Virus record (IMG/VR): IMGVR_UViG_3300047481_000991
Span: 1 to 37,573 of that record
Strand: one strand, 5' to 3'
DNA from: a virus
Length of the DNA: 37,573 nt
This document shows, piece after piece, positions 25,901 to 33,410 of the stretch. Made by a program: the position numbers and the translations under genes. The first letter of the stretch is position 1. Every line of letters begins with the position of its first letter. The notes beneath the pieces are model-generated. The model was not told the DNA's origin. It searched no databases and was given only the letters and a program-made list of their open reading frames with translations.

Positions 25901-26704
25901 CTAATTTTTTTTTTCAACCAACGGTTCTTCTTCGTCTGCGGTATTATAGGCTAACAAGAGACAGATAGCCAGTGGGTCGAAGACTGTGATAATCAATACG
26001 ATAAACCACTTCACGACCTTATCCATAGAAATGCCGGATTCGTCAGCAACGAACTTAAAAGTGATTATGTCATTCTTGCCTAACTCGGATAACTTCAAGT
26101 CAGCAATGGATTTGTTTACAACATCTATGTCTTGATAGGATGTTTCCATCTTTTTATTTTCAGACTCTATATTAGATTCACTCCTTGTTATCAACTCTAC
26201 TGTCTGAGTCTGTAGTTCCTGTAATTGTATCGGATTCCTTGCAATCAGAGAATTCGTCATGGTCTGACTCAACCGAAGTTCTTGGGCCGCTCTCAAGTCA
26301 TTTATGGTTACTATCCTAGATTTCGACAGCTCTATCTTTTTGTTTATATCAGACCGTTTAGACTCCAACAGTGAGATCTTCTCCAGAGATAACTTATTAT
26401 CAAGTGAAGAACGTTGATAAGAAGCGGTCAAATACCCAAAAATTCCCAACGATGTTATGAACATCAGAATCAAAACGCTGAGTGTCAGGTAGATTTTTAG
26501 ATAGTTCTTTGTGGATTTCCAGTATTTAAACAGATAACTCGTGGAGACAAGTTTGCCTAACTCCAAGGATGCTGCCATTACCATTGCTGCTTCCTTTGAA
26601 CCGGAAAAAAGCATGGCTATACCGACAATTGAGAAATATGCTGCAACAGCCGCTATAAAAAAGGATATAGAAGCAACTAATCGTTTGAATGTGAAATGTT
26701 TCAT
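25901..26704 (-). CDS. Membrane protein with central coiled coil, 267 aa
   Basis: Hydrophobic segments at about residues 10-34, possibly 38-52, 70-93 and 233-256 (the last with ITVFDPLAICLLLAYN) frame a long charged helical region (about 100-215) likely to be a coiled coil. I believe the topology and DPLA motif recur in other phage membrane proteins, but could not check. It may act at the host envelope during infection or lysis; that is speculative. The 3' end lies in an A10 tract, with an open -1 frame beyond (see 25776-25900). No strong promoter motif: TTATATTGATAC precedes the ATG. Confidence 0.75.
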   Translation of the reverse strand: MKHFTFKRLVASISFFIAAVAAYFSIVGIAMLFSGSKEAAMVMAASLELGKLVSTSYLFKYWKSTKNYLKIYLTLSVLILMFITSLGIFGYLTASYQRSSLDNKLSLEKISLLESKRSDINKKIELSKSRIVTINDLRAAQELRLSQTMTNSLIARNPIQLQELQTQTVELITRSESNIESENKKMETSYQDIDVVNKSIADLKLSELGKNDIITFKFVADESGISMDKVVKWFIVLIITVFDPLAICLLLAYNTADEEEPLVEKKN

Positions 26705-26732
26705 ACTGTATCAATATAACTATCGACACAGC

Positions 26733-26746
26733 GAGGTAAAAACCTC
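26733..26746 (-). terminator. Weak hairpin after HD-domain gene
   Basis: GAGGT, TTTT loop, ACCTC forms a 5-bp stem just after the stop of the HD-domain gene. No T tract follows, so termination is uncertain. Confidence 0.3.
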
Positions 26747-26749
26747 TAA

Positions 26750-27415
26750 TTAAAAGGATTTCTGCTCCCTTTTCCACGCGTCATATTCTGACCGGCAGGC
26801 CAAATAATCGCCAGCGTGGACAACTCTTGGAAGATTTGTTTTCAACTCATTGTCTGGGTTGTAACTCTTTAAGTATGAAGAAGCCGCCTCATGGTAAAGA
26901 CCGTCCGACAATTTAATCGCAAGAGTCTCTTTCCATGTGCAGACAATCTGATGTTGTTGGAGGATATACAACGCTCTATCAGTGACATCCATATACTGAA
27001 GGTTGGGGTTGAACTTAAAAATCTCACCACGGTTTTTTCTATGCCATTCACTGTCTTGAGGGAGATAATATTCTCCTTGTTGTAAATCACCCAACTTTCC
27101 CAAGTCGTGATGCAACGCTGAAAATACCAATTCTTCGTCCGTGAAATCTATAGTGGCACCCATCGCTTCCCACAGTTTCTTTGTTCCAACTGCGGCGCGA
27201 TACACATTCATAATGTGGTCAATATACCCGCCGACGTAGGCATTGTGGAAGTGTGCCTTTGCGGAAGCTGGGGCCATTACCAATCGGATACCGTAAGCAT
27301 CCTCAGAATAGAGTTTACGGAGTCTATCCAACCTTTCGCCTGTGAAGGTCTTTTCGACCAAGGCCATGAACTTATCGTGAAGTTTTTGAAGATCCGACTC
27401 TGTGTATTCTTTCAT
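26750..27415 (-). CDS. HD-domain phosphohydrolase
   Basis: A 221-residue HD-superfamily protein. Metal ligands are visible as His67 in GGYIDHIMNV, His102/His103-Asp104 in ALHHDLGKLGD, a later His in LQQHQIVC, and a downstream Asp in RVVHAGDYLACR. Such enzymes hydrolyse nucleotides or cyclic nucleotides; large phages often encode one, and the substrate cannot be told from sequence alone. It lies between a 57-residue ORF and the membrane protein. No obvious promoter motif lies immediately upstream. Confidence 0.88.
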   Translation of the reverse strand: MKEYTESDLQKLHDKFMALVEKTFTGERLDRLRKLYSEDAYGIRLVMAPASAKAHFHNAYVGGYIDHIMNVYRAAVGTKKLWEAMGATIDFTDEELVFSALHHDLGKLGDLQQGEYYLPQDSEWHRKNRGEIFKFNPNLQYMDVTDRALYILQQHQIVCTWKETLAIKLSDGLYHEAASSYLKSYNPDNELKTNLPRVVHAGDYLACRSEYDAWKREQKSF

Positions 27416-27451
27416 TTAAGAATGATACACCGATAACTGTATGTCACAAGT

Positions 27452-27625
27452 TTATTTATTACGGATGTAATCTACCAATTTAATGCACTCGTCTGCTTTT
27501 GTGTTTATCTTCGCCATATCGAGATTTCCATCCTTGGCATACGGCATAGATATAGAAAGTATCTCTTCGAGATTTTTTCTAATCACACACTCAACAGATT
27601 CGTTCACTTGAATAGAGTCGTTCAT
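27452..27625 (-). CDS. Small hypothetical protein, 57 aa
   Basis: A 58-codon ORF from ATG 27625 just after the fibre gene stop (8-nt gap). It is a helical, mildly acidic peptide (MNDSIQVNESVECVIRKN ... KINTKADECIKLVDYIRNK). It precedes the HD-domain gene by 36 nt in the same direction. No recognised family. Tight packing and normal composition support it. Confidence 0.6.
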   Translation of the reverse strand: MNDSIQVNESVECVIRKNLEEILSISMPYAKDGNLDMAKINTKADECIKLVDYIRNK

Positions 27626-27633
27626 AATTTGTA

Positions 27634-29166
27634 TTAAGTTTTAATCAAGTATCTAAAAGCAAAATCGAATCCAGAAGAAGAAATGTCAGCATTTGTAGGA
27701 CTTAGATTTCTGGGGACGTTTTCAATAAGTTCTTGACTTATAAAATCTCCCATATTTGGTATAAAAAATGTTGCGGCGATTGACGAGGTGAGGGATAGAC
27801 TGCTGTTATTATAACCCGATATGGTTATGGAATTTTTTGACTGAGCTAATGATGCCGAAGGCATATCGTTGTAGGAACCGCTATACCTAATGACGCTGCA
27901 CGTGAACGGAGCGTTATCCGGCAGGACTAACGTGGCCGGCACTTGATGTTCAATAGAAGCTGGCGAGGATTGTCGAAGATATCCAGTAGCAGATTGTAAT
28001 GTTCTATTATCTGTCACCTTGAACATAGAACTATATGCTACATTAGAACTTCCCGTAAATGCAACTATTGTATAATTGCCAAAAGAAAGAGAACTCGTGG
28101 TCACTGTAACACTTGGTTCGTATCTTACAATAGTATCATAAAATGAACTAGAATTCGTGCTTTGTTCTGATATTATGAATCTATAATTTCCTTCGGCTAG
28201 ATTGTCGAATGATGCCGTTGGGGTCGCTGTGGATATAATTTTAACCGATGAAGTAGTGGCGCCGCCAATGGCGCCGCCTGCTATGCACGCTATTGTATAG
28301 ATTCCTCCCACTACTTCCGTCACCGGAACAAACTGAACTCTTCCGTTATAACTTCTGTATAATACTAAACGTCCACTGCTAAAAAAATTGTTTCCATGAC
28401 GAACATAATAATACGTTTCCGAATAAGAATATACATACATCAATTGATTGAATGCTGTTCTCACAGCATTGATGGTGAGTTCCGGGTAATATCCGAATTT
28501 TTTTCCCAATGAATTGTATAAATCCGCGTAATCAGAAACCAATACATCACTTCCATCACATAACAAATATTCATCTGTCGCTACGATACTATCCGTCTCA
28601 ATACCGGCATACAAAACCATATAACCGGTTTCTATTCCGTTAGACGCATAATTTGAAGTGTTAGATGAAGATGCAAAACTGGAGCTTAAGGCATAAGAAC
28701 TCAATTCAGCAAAGACGCCGCTGCCGGAAGCGAAACTCGCTGATATTGCGTATGATGAACTTAAAGAAGACGAACTATTAAGAGAAAAATTGCTTAAGTG
28801 TGAGTATGAGCTCGTAATAGCAAATATACCAGATCCGGATGCGTAATCCGCTCTTGTTGCATATGAACAACTGGTGGCCCAGTCGCTTGAAGCAGCAATT
28901 ACACCACTTCCACTGGCTGCATGGGAAAAACTTGAAGATATGCTCGAAGACGCCCAACTCGAATTTGCTATGTGGTCTGAATATGACGATGTTATTGAAT
29001 AACTAGAGGATTCTACCGATGAGGAAGCAGCTATCACGGTGGATAGATACCCCCACGATACACTCTTAGACTCGGACACGGGCGATACGTCCTGAACTAA
29101 AAACAAATCTTCCGAAGAAATTTGTCCATCAAGACTATTGAGTTCTGATATTCTCTTGTTTGCCAT
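27634..29166 (-). CDS. Tail fibre protein with Ser/Ala repeats and tail-collar domain
   Basis: A 510-residue fibre. The N-terminus (MANKRISELNSLDGQISSED, then LFLVQDVS) is typical of phage fibre attachment modules. Residues about 50-190 are an imperfect repeat of SSSY/ASGSGVFA units. At ~195-230, TGYMVLYAGIETDSI... LLCDGSDVLVSDYADLYNSL is a phage tail-collar domain. The C-terminal ~270 residues are beta-rich and probably form the receptor-binding tip. It has the same layout as the next gene upstream, so they are paralogues. A candidate late promoter lies 9 nt before the start. Confidence 0.88.
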   Translation of the reverse strand: MANKRISELNSLDGQISSEDLFLVQDVSPVSESKSVSWGYLSTVIAASSSVESSSYSITSSYSDHIANSSWASSSISSSFSHAASGSGVIAASSDWATSCSYATRADYASGSGIFAITSSYSHLSNFSLNSSSSLSSSYAISASFASGSGVFAELSSYALSSSFASSSNTSNYASNGIETGYMVLYAGIETDSIVATDEYLLCDGSDVLVSDYADLYNSLGKKFGYYPELTINAVRTAFNQLMYVYSYSETYYYVRHGNNFFSSGRLVLYRSYNGRVQFVPVTEVVGGIYTIACIAGGAIGGATTSSVKIISTATPTASFDNLAEGNYRFIISEQSTNSSSFYDTIVRYEPSVTVTTSSLSFGNYTIVAFTGSSNVAYSSMFKVTDNRTLQSATGYLRQSSPASIEHQVPATLVLPDNAPFTCSVIRYSGSYNDMPSASLAQSKNSITISGYNNSSLSLTSSIAATFFIPNMGDFISQELIENVPRNLSPTNADISSSGFDFAFRYLIKT

Positions 29167-29175
29167 GTATCTTTA

Positions 29176-29184
29176 AATAAGTAT
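29176..29184 (-). promoter_or_regulatory. Candidate late-promoter motif
   Basis: Coding-strand ATACTTATT ends 9 nt before ATG 29166, in the 26-nt gap between the two fibre genes. Confidence 0.4.
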
Positions 29185-29192
29185 TGTCTAAG

Positions 29193-30680
29193 TCACCTTT
29201 TAACGTTGTAATAAAATGCGCTTCCTGATGGACCCATATTTGTTCCGTAGACAATTGTTCCGTCCGGATAAGACCCTGTTATATATGCGGCAACGGCATA
29301 TGACATACTTATGTTATAGTTTGCTGGACCGGAGGAGGTTATCTGAGAAAAGTTTCTATTTATTGATGAGTTGTATGGCCCAGATCCACCCGACGAAGTG
29401 GGTAAATTTGTTGTGATTTTCGGCAATCGGTCAGAAATCACTCCGTCAGTAAATTTTGATCCAAAAGATGATGATAAGGATGGGTATAGAGATTGACTAT
29501 AACTTCTACCATCACAATTAAACCAATTATTAGATCCGCTCAAAAATACGCCAGCATATATAAGTATCATTCCCGGTAGAGGTCCGTTTGAAGATGTTAA
29601 CGCCACTCGACTTCGATTCGCCCAAGTCGCTGTCACTGACATAGATGATGATATAGCGGATATTCCAGAACCACTGCCGTTAGACGCAAATCTAGCGAGG
29701 GATGATGATATGCTGCTCAGTGAATGGTTTGAAAGAGCTGAAGATGTCGTTGTTAAACTTGCTGATATGGCCCAAATATTTGGTCCTGAGGCATTTTGGG
29801 CGCCGCCTGGAGAAAAATAAATAAATTCGCTGTAATACAAAGTCGGTGTTGGATTATACGGTATTGTCACACCAAATCTTAGACTTCTATCAACCGAATC
29901 CAATTTAGACACTTCAAATTCATATGAGTTTGACGGTAATCCGAAGTAAGTTACTGCATTAGACGAAGGGGATATTACTCTGGAACCAAGTATGTCTGTG
30001 TAAGTTATAGGTTTAATAACATATGAATTTCCAACCGGCGCACGGACACGTATACTCATCGTGGCATTGCCTACAGGCGAAGTTAAAATGTTAAGCGTAT
30101 CACCGCTGAATGTAATCTCTAGTAGATCTCTATGTGTGAAAGAGTAACTTGATGACACTGCGAAACTGCTTGACCAAGCAAAAACTGCGCTGCCGCTGGC
30201 GACGTGAGAATATGAAGAATTTGTAACAAATTGAGATGTGTCTACACCTGATCTTGGATATTCATAAACCTGTGCAGTCACGGCTGCCAATGAAGTTCCT
30301 GTAATGGCCACGTTAACCGCGCCGGCAGTGAATCTCCCCGAATCCGTGAGTGTTTGAAGCACATTGACCAAACTCGTGTCGTTCACACCTTTTATCCAAG
30401 AATATTCTTTTCCAATCGTAAGTCCTGTTAGCTGATAAAAGCCTGGAAAATTATAGGATACAGAACCTATCAAATTTGGAGCCAGTCGTTCATTTAAGGA
30501 GATTGAGGATGTTAACGCATAACTGGAAGATAGAAATATGGTCCCATCCAACGCATCCGACAAATCTCCCAACGGGACTGCATGGGTGGTAAGTTCACTT
30601 TTATCGACGACCACGAATAAATCCGCAGAGTCGATAGAATTGCTTATCGGAGTTAAATTGTGGAGCTGACGATTTGACAT
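29193..30680 (-). CDS. Tail fibre protein with Ser/Ala repeats and tail-collar domain (paralogue)
   Basis: A 495-residue fibre. The N-terminus MSNRQLHNLTPISNSIDSAD, then LFVVVDKSE, parallels the neighbour. Interspersed SSSYA/ASGSAVFAWSSS repeats occur at ~50-55, 155-185 and 310-350. A collar domain at about residue 365 (GPLPGMILIYAG ... NWFNCDGRSYSQSLYPSLS) is followed by a shorter tip than in the neighbour, rich in Ser/Gly/Tyr. The pair may be two fibres, or one fibre plus a length-determining or tip protein. Confidence 0.87.
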   Translation of the reverse strand: MSNRQLHNLTPISNSIDSADLFVVVDKSELTTHAVPLGDLSDALDGTIFLSSSYALTSSISLNERLAPNLIGSVSYNFPGFYQLTGLTIGKEYSWIKGVNDTSLVNVLQTLTDSGRFTAGAVNVAITGTSLAAVTAQVYEYPRSGVDTSQFVTNSSYSHVASGSAVFAWSSSFAVSSSYSFTHRDLLEITFSGDTLNILTSPVGNATMSIRVRAPVGNSYVIKPITYTDILGSRVISPSSNAVTYFGLPSNSYEFEVSKLDSVDRSLRFGVTIPYNPTPTLYYSEFIYFSPGGAQNASGPNIWAISASLTTTSSALSNHSLSSISSSLARFASNGSGSGISAISSSMSVTATWANRSRVALTSSNGPLPGMILIYAGVFLSGSNNWFNCDGRSYSQSLYPSLSSSFGSKFTDGVISDRLPKITTNLPTSSGGSGPYNSSINRNFSQITSSGPANYNISMSYAVAAYITGSYPDGTIVYGTNMGPSGSAFYYNVKR

Positions 30681-30691
30681 TACTTATTACT

Positions 30692-30700
30692 GATAAGTAT
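30692..30700 (-). promoter_or_regulatory. Candidate late-promoter motif
   Basis: Coding-strand ATACTTATC ends 11 nt before ATG 30680, in the 26-nt gap after phoH. Confidence 0.4.
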
Positions 30701-30706
30701 GAAATC

Positions 30707-31441
30707 TCAGTCCTTTTTGGATTCTTTTTTGATCTTTTTGATGATAAACTTCACCAACTTCGACCTAACGATGTCGTCCTCATCGAATGTAAATGTATAA
30801 ATTCCGTTTTCTTTACTATCATCATCGTTGAAGGTATCAAACATTTTCTTGAATCCACTTTTAAGACCTATGTCCGTTTGGTCGGTATCACCGAGGACAA
30901 ATATCTTACTAAATTCTCCTACGCGGGTAATCAATGTCAACAGTTCCTTCGGAGTCATGTTCTGTGCTTCGTCGGCTACAATAGCCTTGGCATTCCAGTT
31001 CAATCCCCTAAGAAATCCAACTGGAACGGATTCTACACGACCCTCTAATTGAAGCGCACGAACCTCGGACGCGGGCAACAATTCATCCAACTTGTCGATA
31101 AGAGGTTGGAGATATGGAGCCATTTTCTCATTACATTCTCCGGGAAGAAATCCCAATTTGCTGTCACTGCTTTCGACCGCACTTCGTATATACATGAGGT
31201 CACTGACCCTCTTCTCGTTCATAAGCTTCAACGAGGCCAATACGGATAGATAGGTCTTTGCGGTTCCTGCTGGACCAGAGACGAAAATCATCTTTACATC
31301 CCGGTTAAGAGCAAGAGATAGAAACTCCTTTTGTTTTTCTGTTAGAGGTTGTTTTTCTAAAATTGTAAGACCGCTTTTTATCTTAGATTTTTGAGGAATG
31401 ACGGGGCTTGTGTCTTGCTTCCGCCGGTTTTTATTTTTCAT
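30707..31441 (-). CDS. phoH: PhoH-like ATPase
   Basis: A 244-residue P-loop NTPase. LTEKQKEFLSLAL precedes Walker A GPAGTAKTYLS (residues ~56-66). RSAVESSDSKLGFLPGECNE is the typical PhoH motif, with AIVADEAQNMTPKELLTLIT as Walker B near residue 160 and FVLGDTDQTDIG as the sensor. PhoH proteins are widespread in large marine and other phages; their role in infection is unsettled (RNA-related ATPase suspected). The C-terminus is Lys-rich. The start overlaps the stop region of the 102-residue gene by about 11 nt. Confidence 0.93.
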   Translation of the reverse strand: MKNKNRRKQDTSPVIPQKSKIKSGLTILEKQPLTEKQKEFLSLALNRDVKMIFVSGPAGTAKTYLSVLASLKLMNEKRVSDLMYIRSAVESSDSKLGFLPGECNEKMAPYLQPLIDKLDELLPASEVRALQLEGRVESVPVGFLRGLNWNAKAIVADEAQNMTPKELLTLITRVGEFSKIFVLGDTDQTDIGLKSGFKKMFDTFNDDDSKENGIYTFTFDEDDIVRSKLVKFIIKKIKKESKKD

Positions 31442-31739
31442 ACTTTTTTAGTAATTTGACATTAACACGTTTCACTCTATTACAGAGTTCGTATTTTTCT
31501 TCATCAACGTAAAACTTGTAGATGTTCTCTACGTTTTCTAAAAAACACTCGCCACTCAGAGTCACAATGAAATCGGAACCTTTGAAAGAAAACACTTCAA
31601 CTGATTCCAAACCATTCTCCAGAGAATACTCGATTGAATCCAAAATCTGCTCCATCATCTTAATCTTGTTTTTAGACAGATAGACTTTAAGTTCCGAATC
31701 GTCCGAAGGTAACTTCAAAGATTTATACGATGTAGCCAT
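31431..31739 (-). CDS. Hypothetical protein, 102 aa
   Basis: Starts MATSYKSLKLPSDDSELKVY (ATG 31739; a TTG five codons upstream is less likely). Helix KNKIKMMEQILDSIEYSLEN is followed by strands EVFSFKGSDFIVTLS and a C-terminal basic region NRVKRVNVKLLKKYEK. No known motif recognised. It is the first gene after a strong terminator and has a candidate late promoter 14 nt upstream. It overlaps phoH, suggesting co-expression. Confidence 0.68.
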   Translation of the reverse strand: MATSYKSLKLPSDDSELKVYLSKNKIKMMEQILDSIEYSLENGLESVEVFSFKGSDFIVTLSGECFLENVENIYKFYVDEEKYELCNRVKRVNVKLLKKYEK

Positions 31740-31753
31740 ATTTCTAACTACCA

Positions 31754-31762
31754 AATAAATAT
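31754..31762 (-). promoter_or_regulatory. Candidate late-promoter motif
   Basis: Coding-strand ATATTTATT ends 14 nt before ATG 31739 and lies downstream of the 31800-31835 terminator, the expected place for a new promoter. Confidence 0.45.
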
Positions 31763-31799
31763 CACATAAAGGACCTAATCAATGACTTTACTGCAAAAT

Positions 31800-31835
31800 A
31801 AAATCACCGAGGCGGTTGATTTCCTCGGTGATTTT
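31800..31835. terminator. Strong bidirectional terminator
   Basis: A perfect 13-bp inverted repeat: AAAATCACCGAGG at 31800-31812 pairs with CCTCGGTGATTTT at 31823-31835, with a 10-nt loop. It has T-rich flanks on both strands. It lies between the gene ending at 31853 and the one starting at 31739. Confidence 0.85.
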
Positions 31836-31852
31836 CATAAAGAAATGTCGTC

Positions 31853-32068
31853 TTAGTAGACTCGATGACGTTTCTCATCCTTTTCCGAAATCTCAACCCG
31901 AGAGGTTGGATCCCACTTGGAGACGAGTCCTTGCCAGTAGCCGTATTCTGTTCCGGCTTGTTCTTGGTTTGTGTATTCTAACTCAGAGACGCGTTTTCTA
32001 TCACGTAGAACGACGAATCTTGTTGGTTTGGTTAACTTGACCTTGTTTTTTGGTGTAGTATCTGTCAT
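31853..32068 (-). CDS. Hypothetical protein, 71 aa
   Basis: A basic, charged protein with conserved-looking YTNQEQAGTEYGYWQGLVSKWDP and a C-terminal KDEKRHRVY. No membrane segment. It is the last gene before the strong terminator and follows the 94-residue gene by 6 nt. Function unknown. Confidence 0.65.
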   Translation of the reverse strand: MTDTTPKNKVKLTKPTRFVVLRDRKRVSELEYTNQEQAGTEYGYWQGLVSKWDPTSRVEISEKDEKRHRVY

Positions 32069-32074
32069 ACGTTT

Positions 32075-32359
32075 TTAATCTTCACATCTTTTGTTGTGAA
32101 TGTCAACATCTTTGATTACATTTAAAATCTCGTTTATCGCAGATGCATAAGTGTTCGCAAGATCCGCCGAAGTCAAATGGCTTCGGCCTGTGACGGAATT
32201 AGAAATGACCTCGATTTTATCAAGGGCCTTTACAAGTTTGTTTTTTGCCCGGCGTTCTGCTGCAACAAAACTCTTCGGAACCAAGTGTTCAAATTCCGGT
32301 TCAGTCTCCGGAGTCTTGAAATCATCTTCATCCATGTAATAACGTTTTTGGTTTTTCAT
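32075..32359 (-). CDS. Hypothetical protein, 94 aa
   Basis: An acidic N-terminus (MDEDDFKTPETEPEFEHLVP) is followed by a helical body (AAERRAKNKLVKALDKIEVI; ADLANTYASAINEILNVIKD). An in-frame ATG eight codons downstream would reduce the 32-nt overlap with the upstream gene. No known family recognised. Part of a three-gene run between the tmRNA and the terminator. Confidence 0.62.
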   Translation of the reverse strand: MKNQKRYYMDEDDFKTPETEPEFEHLVPKSFVAAERRAKNKLVKALDKIEVISNSVTGRSHLTSADLANTYASAINEILNVIKDVDIHNKRCED

Positions 32360-32621
32360 TTGATTTGTTTGTTAAAAACTCCACAAGTTCATCTTTACTC
32401 TTTACGGTCAATACAATTTCATCAGCCCATAAATTTCCCGTCGTAAACAGCCTCCATGCCCACCGGAAACGTTCTTTCCAGGATAATGGTTTTGTGGCAT
32501 TACCGTAACTCCAGATGGAAAGATTGTATTGGTCAAACTCCGTATCATGTTCTACTTCAACAGCATGTCCATAACAGGCACACTTGATGAATAATGTTCT
32601 CGATTTTTGGTCTTTAGTCAT
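32328..32621 (-). CDS. Hypothetical phage protein, 97 aa
   Basis: The sequence around FIKCACYGHAVEVEHD, NLSIWSYGN, and FRWAWRLFTTGNLWADEIVL matches the feel of a small conserved phage family that begins with a Cys-containing strand. I place the start at ATG 32621 (MTKDQKSRTLFIKC) because that puts the conserved strand at the N-terminus. The frame is open upstream to ATG 32702, so a 124-residue form is possible. Two Cys and one His could bind metal, but no clear site is seen. Confidence 0.68.
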   Translation of the reverse strand: MTKDQKSRTLFIKCACYGHAVEVEHDTEFDQYNLSIWSYGNATKPLSWKERFRWAWRLFTTGNLWADEIVLTVKSKDELVEFLTNKSNEKPKTLLHG

Positions 32622-32992
32622 ACACTTTTTATATTTATTGATACTATGAATTCGTATCCTCGTCACGGCTTGATTGATAGAATTCTTCACATAGTTCTCC
32701 ACTCACGCTGTATAATACGTATATCATACAAATTCATAACTGGCAAGATTTTATACCGAGATTTTTGTAACCGATTGAAGTTTTTCAGAGACGGAATAAT
32801 CCGTTCGTTTCTTTGGAAATAAATTGAAAGTATTTTGACCACGGGAACGTCTCGTCCCATCCAAGAGCTTACACATTCAAGGTAGCAGCCTATCACGGTA
32901 ATTCGGTTAAACTTAATAACTTACTGTTTCGCGTGAGTATTCGTATATGAAATATGACGAATATATAGTAGTTCTTCACAGGTAACTTTCAA
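32622..32992. other. Intergenic region downstream of tmRNA
   Basis: 371 nt with no convincing gene. It holds a 69-codon minus-strand ORF (32687-32896), whose composition is unlike its neighbours and which I do not call. There is a possible sigma70-like pair, TTGCCA-N17-TATACG, on the minus strand, and an AT-rich inverted repeat at 32938-32963. Confidence 0.5.
32938..32963 (-). repeat. AT-rich inverted repeat after tmRNA
   Basis: TATTCGT and ACGAATA form a perfect 7-bp stem around a 12-nt interior that can pair further. It lies about 30 nt beyond the tmRNA 3' end and could end the tmRNA transcript, but no T tract follows. Confidence 0.35.
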
Positions 32993-33376
32993 GGTGGAGA
33001 TGTCGGGAGTCGAACCCGAGTCCTTAAAACTAACTTCACCCAAGACTACACGTTTATGGTTTTTGTTTTTTCGAGAAGGTGATACTAAAACCCGAAAGTT
33101 CCTCTTCCTTAGATTTGTATTATTTCAACCCACCAACCAAATCAAATGGTGTGTCTAACACGATAAGTAGCGTAACATGAAAATACCGTGTATCAATCCA
33201 TGTTACGGGTAACCTAATTAGGCTACGGCGTATTCGGCCTCGACACCTTCTGGTGTGAAGTCGTATGCGATTACGTTTTTAGCGTTTATCTTTTTGATAG
33301 ATTTTTAAAGAAGCCAACTATCATCTTCTACGTGCCCTAAATGTCGCTTATATTAAGTCGAAACCAGTGCATCCCC
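32993..33376 (-). ncRNA. ssrA: Transfer-messenger RNA (tmRNA), one-piece
   Basis: Rescues stalled ribosomes: acts first as an alanine tRNA, then as an mRNA for a degradation tag. The 5' end GGGGATG (33376-33370) pairs with CATCTCC at the 3' end, including the G3-U70 wobble that marks alanine charging. The T arm is TCGGG-TTCGACT-CCCGA. The 3' end reads A-CC-T, so the last A of CCA is not encoded. The resume codon GCT is at 33283-33281. The tag starts AKNVIAYDF, ends EAEYAVA (21 codons) and stops at TAA 33218-33220. Pseudoknots are visible: PK1 (GATAG/CTATC, then TCTTT/AAAGA) and PK2 (CGTAACATG/CATGTTACG with ACACG/CGTGT). The P2 stem GCACGT/ACGTGT closes the structure. At 384 nt it has normal length. 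No smpB is seen in the window. Confidence 0.97.
33218..33283 (-). other. tmRNA tag-peptide reading frame
   Basis: 21 sense codons from resume codon GCT to TAA encode a tag that starts AKNVIAYDFTP and ends VEAEYAVA. The hydrophobic AVA end is the type recognised by ClpXP-class proteases. It is longer than the common 10-residue ANDENYALAA-type tag. Confidence 0.88.
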
Positions 33377-33410
33377 AATAGTATTCAAAGAACTAACCAA
33401 TCCTAACATC

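Noticed and set aside
32687-32896. 69-codon minus-strand ORF after the tmRNA
   Set aside because: Atypical composition, rich in Arg/Ile with scattered Trp, no motif or promoter; it overlaps the upstream extension of the next gene. Kept only as a remark on the gap.
32993-33060. Ordinary tRNA from the T-arm sequence
   Set aside because: The acceptor partner lies 370 nt away and a tag frame lies between, so it is a tmRNA and not a tRNA.
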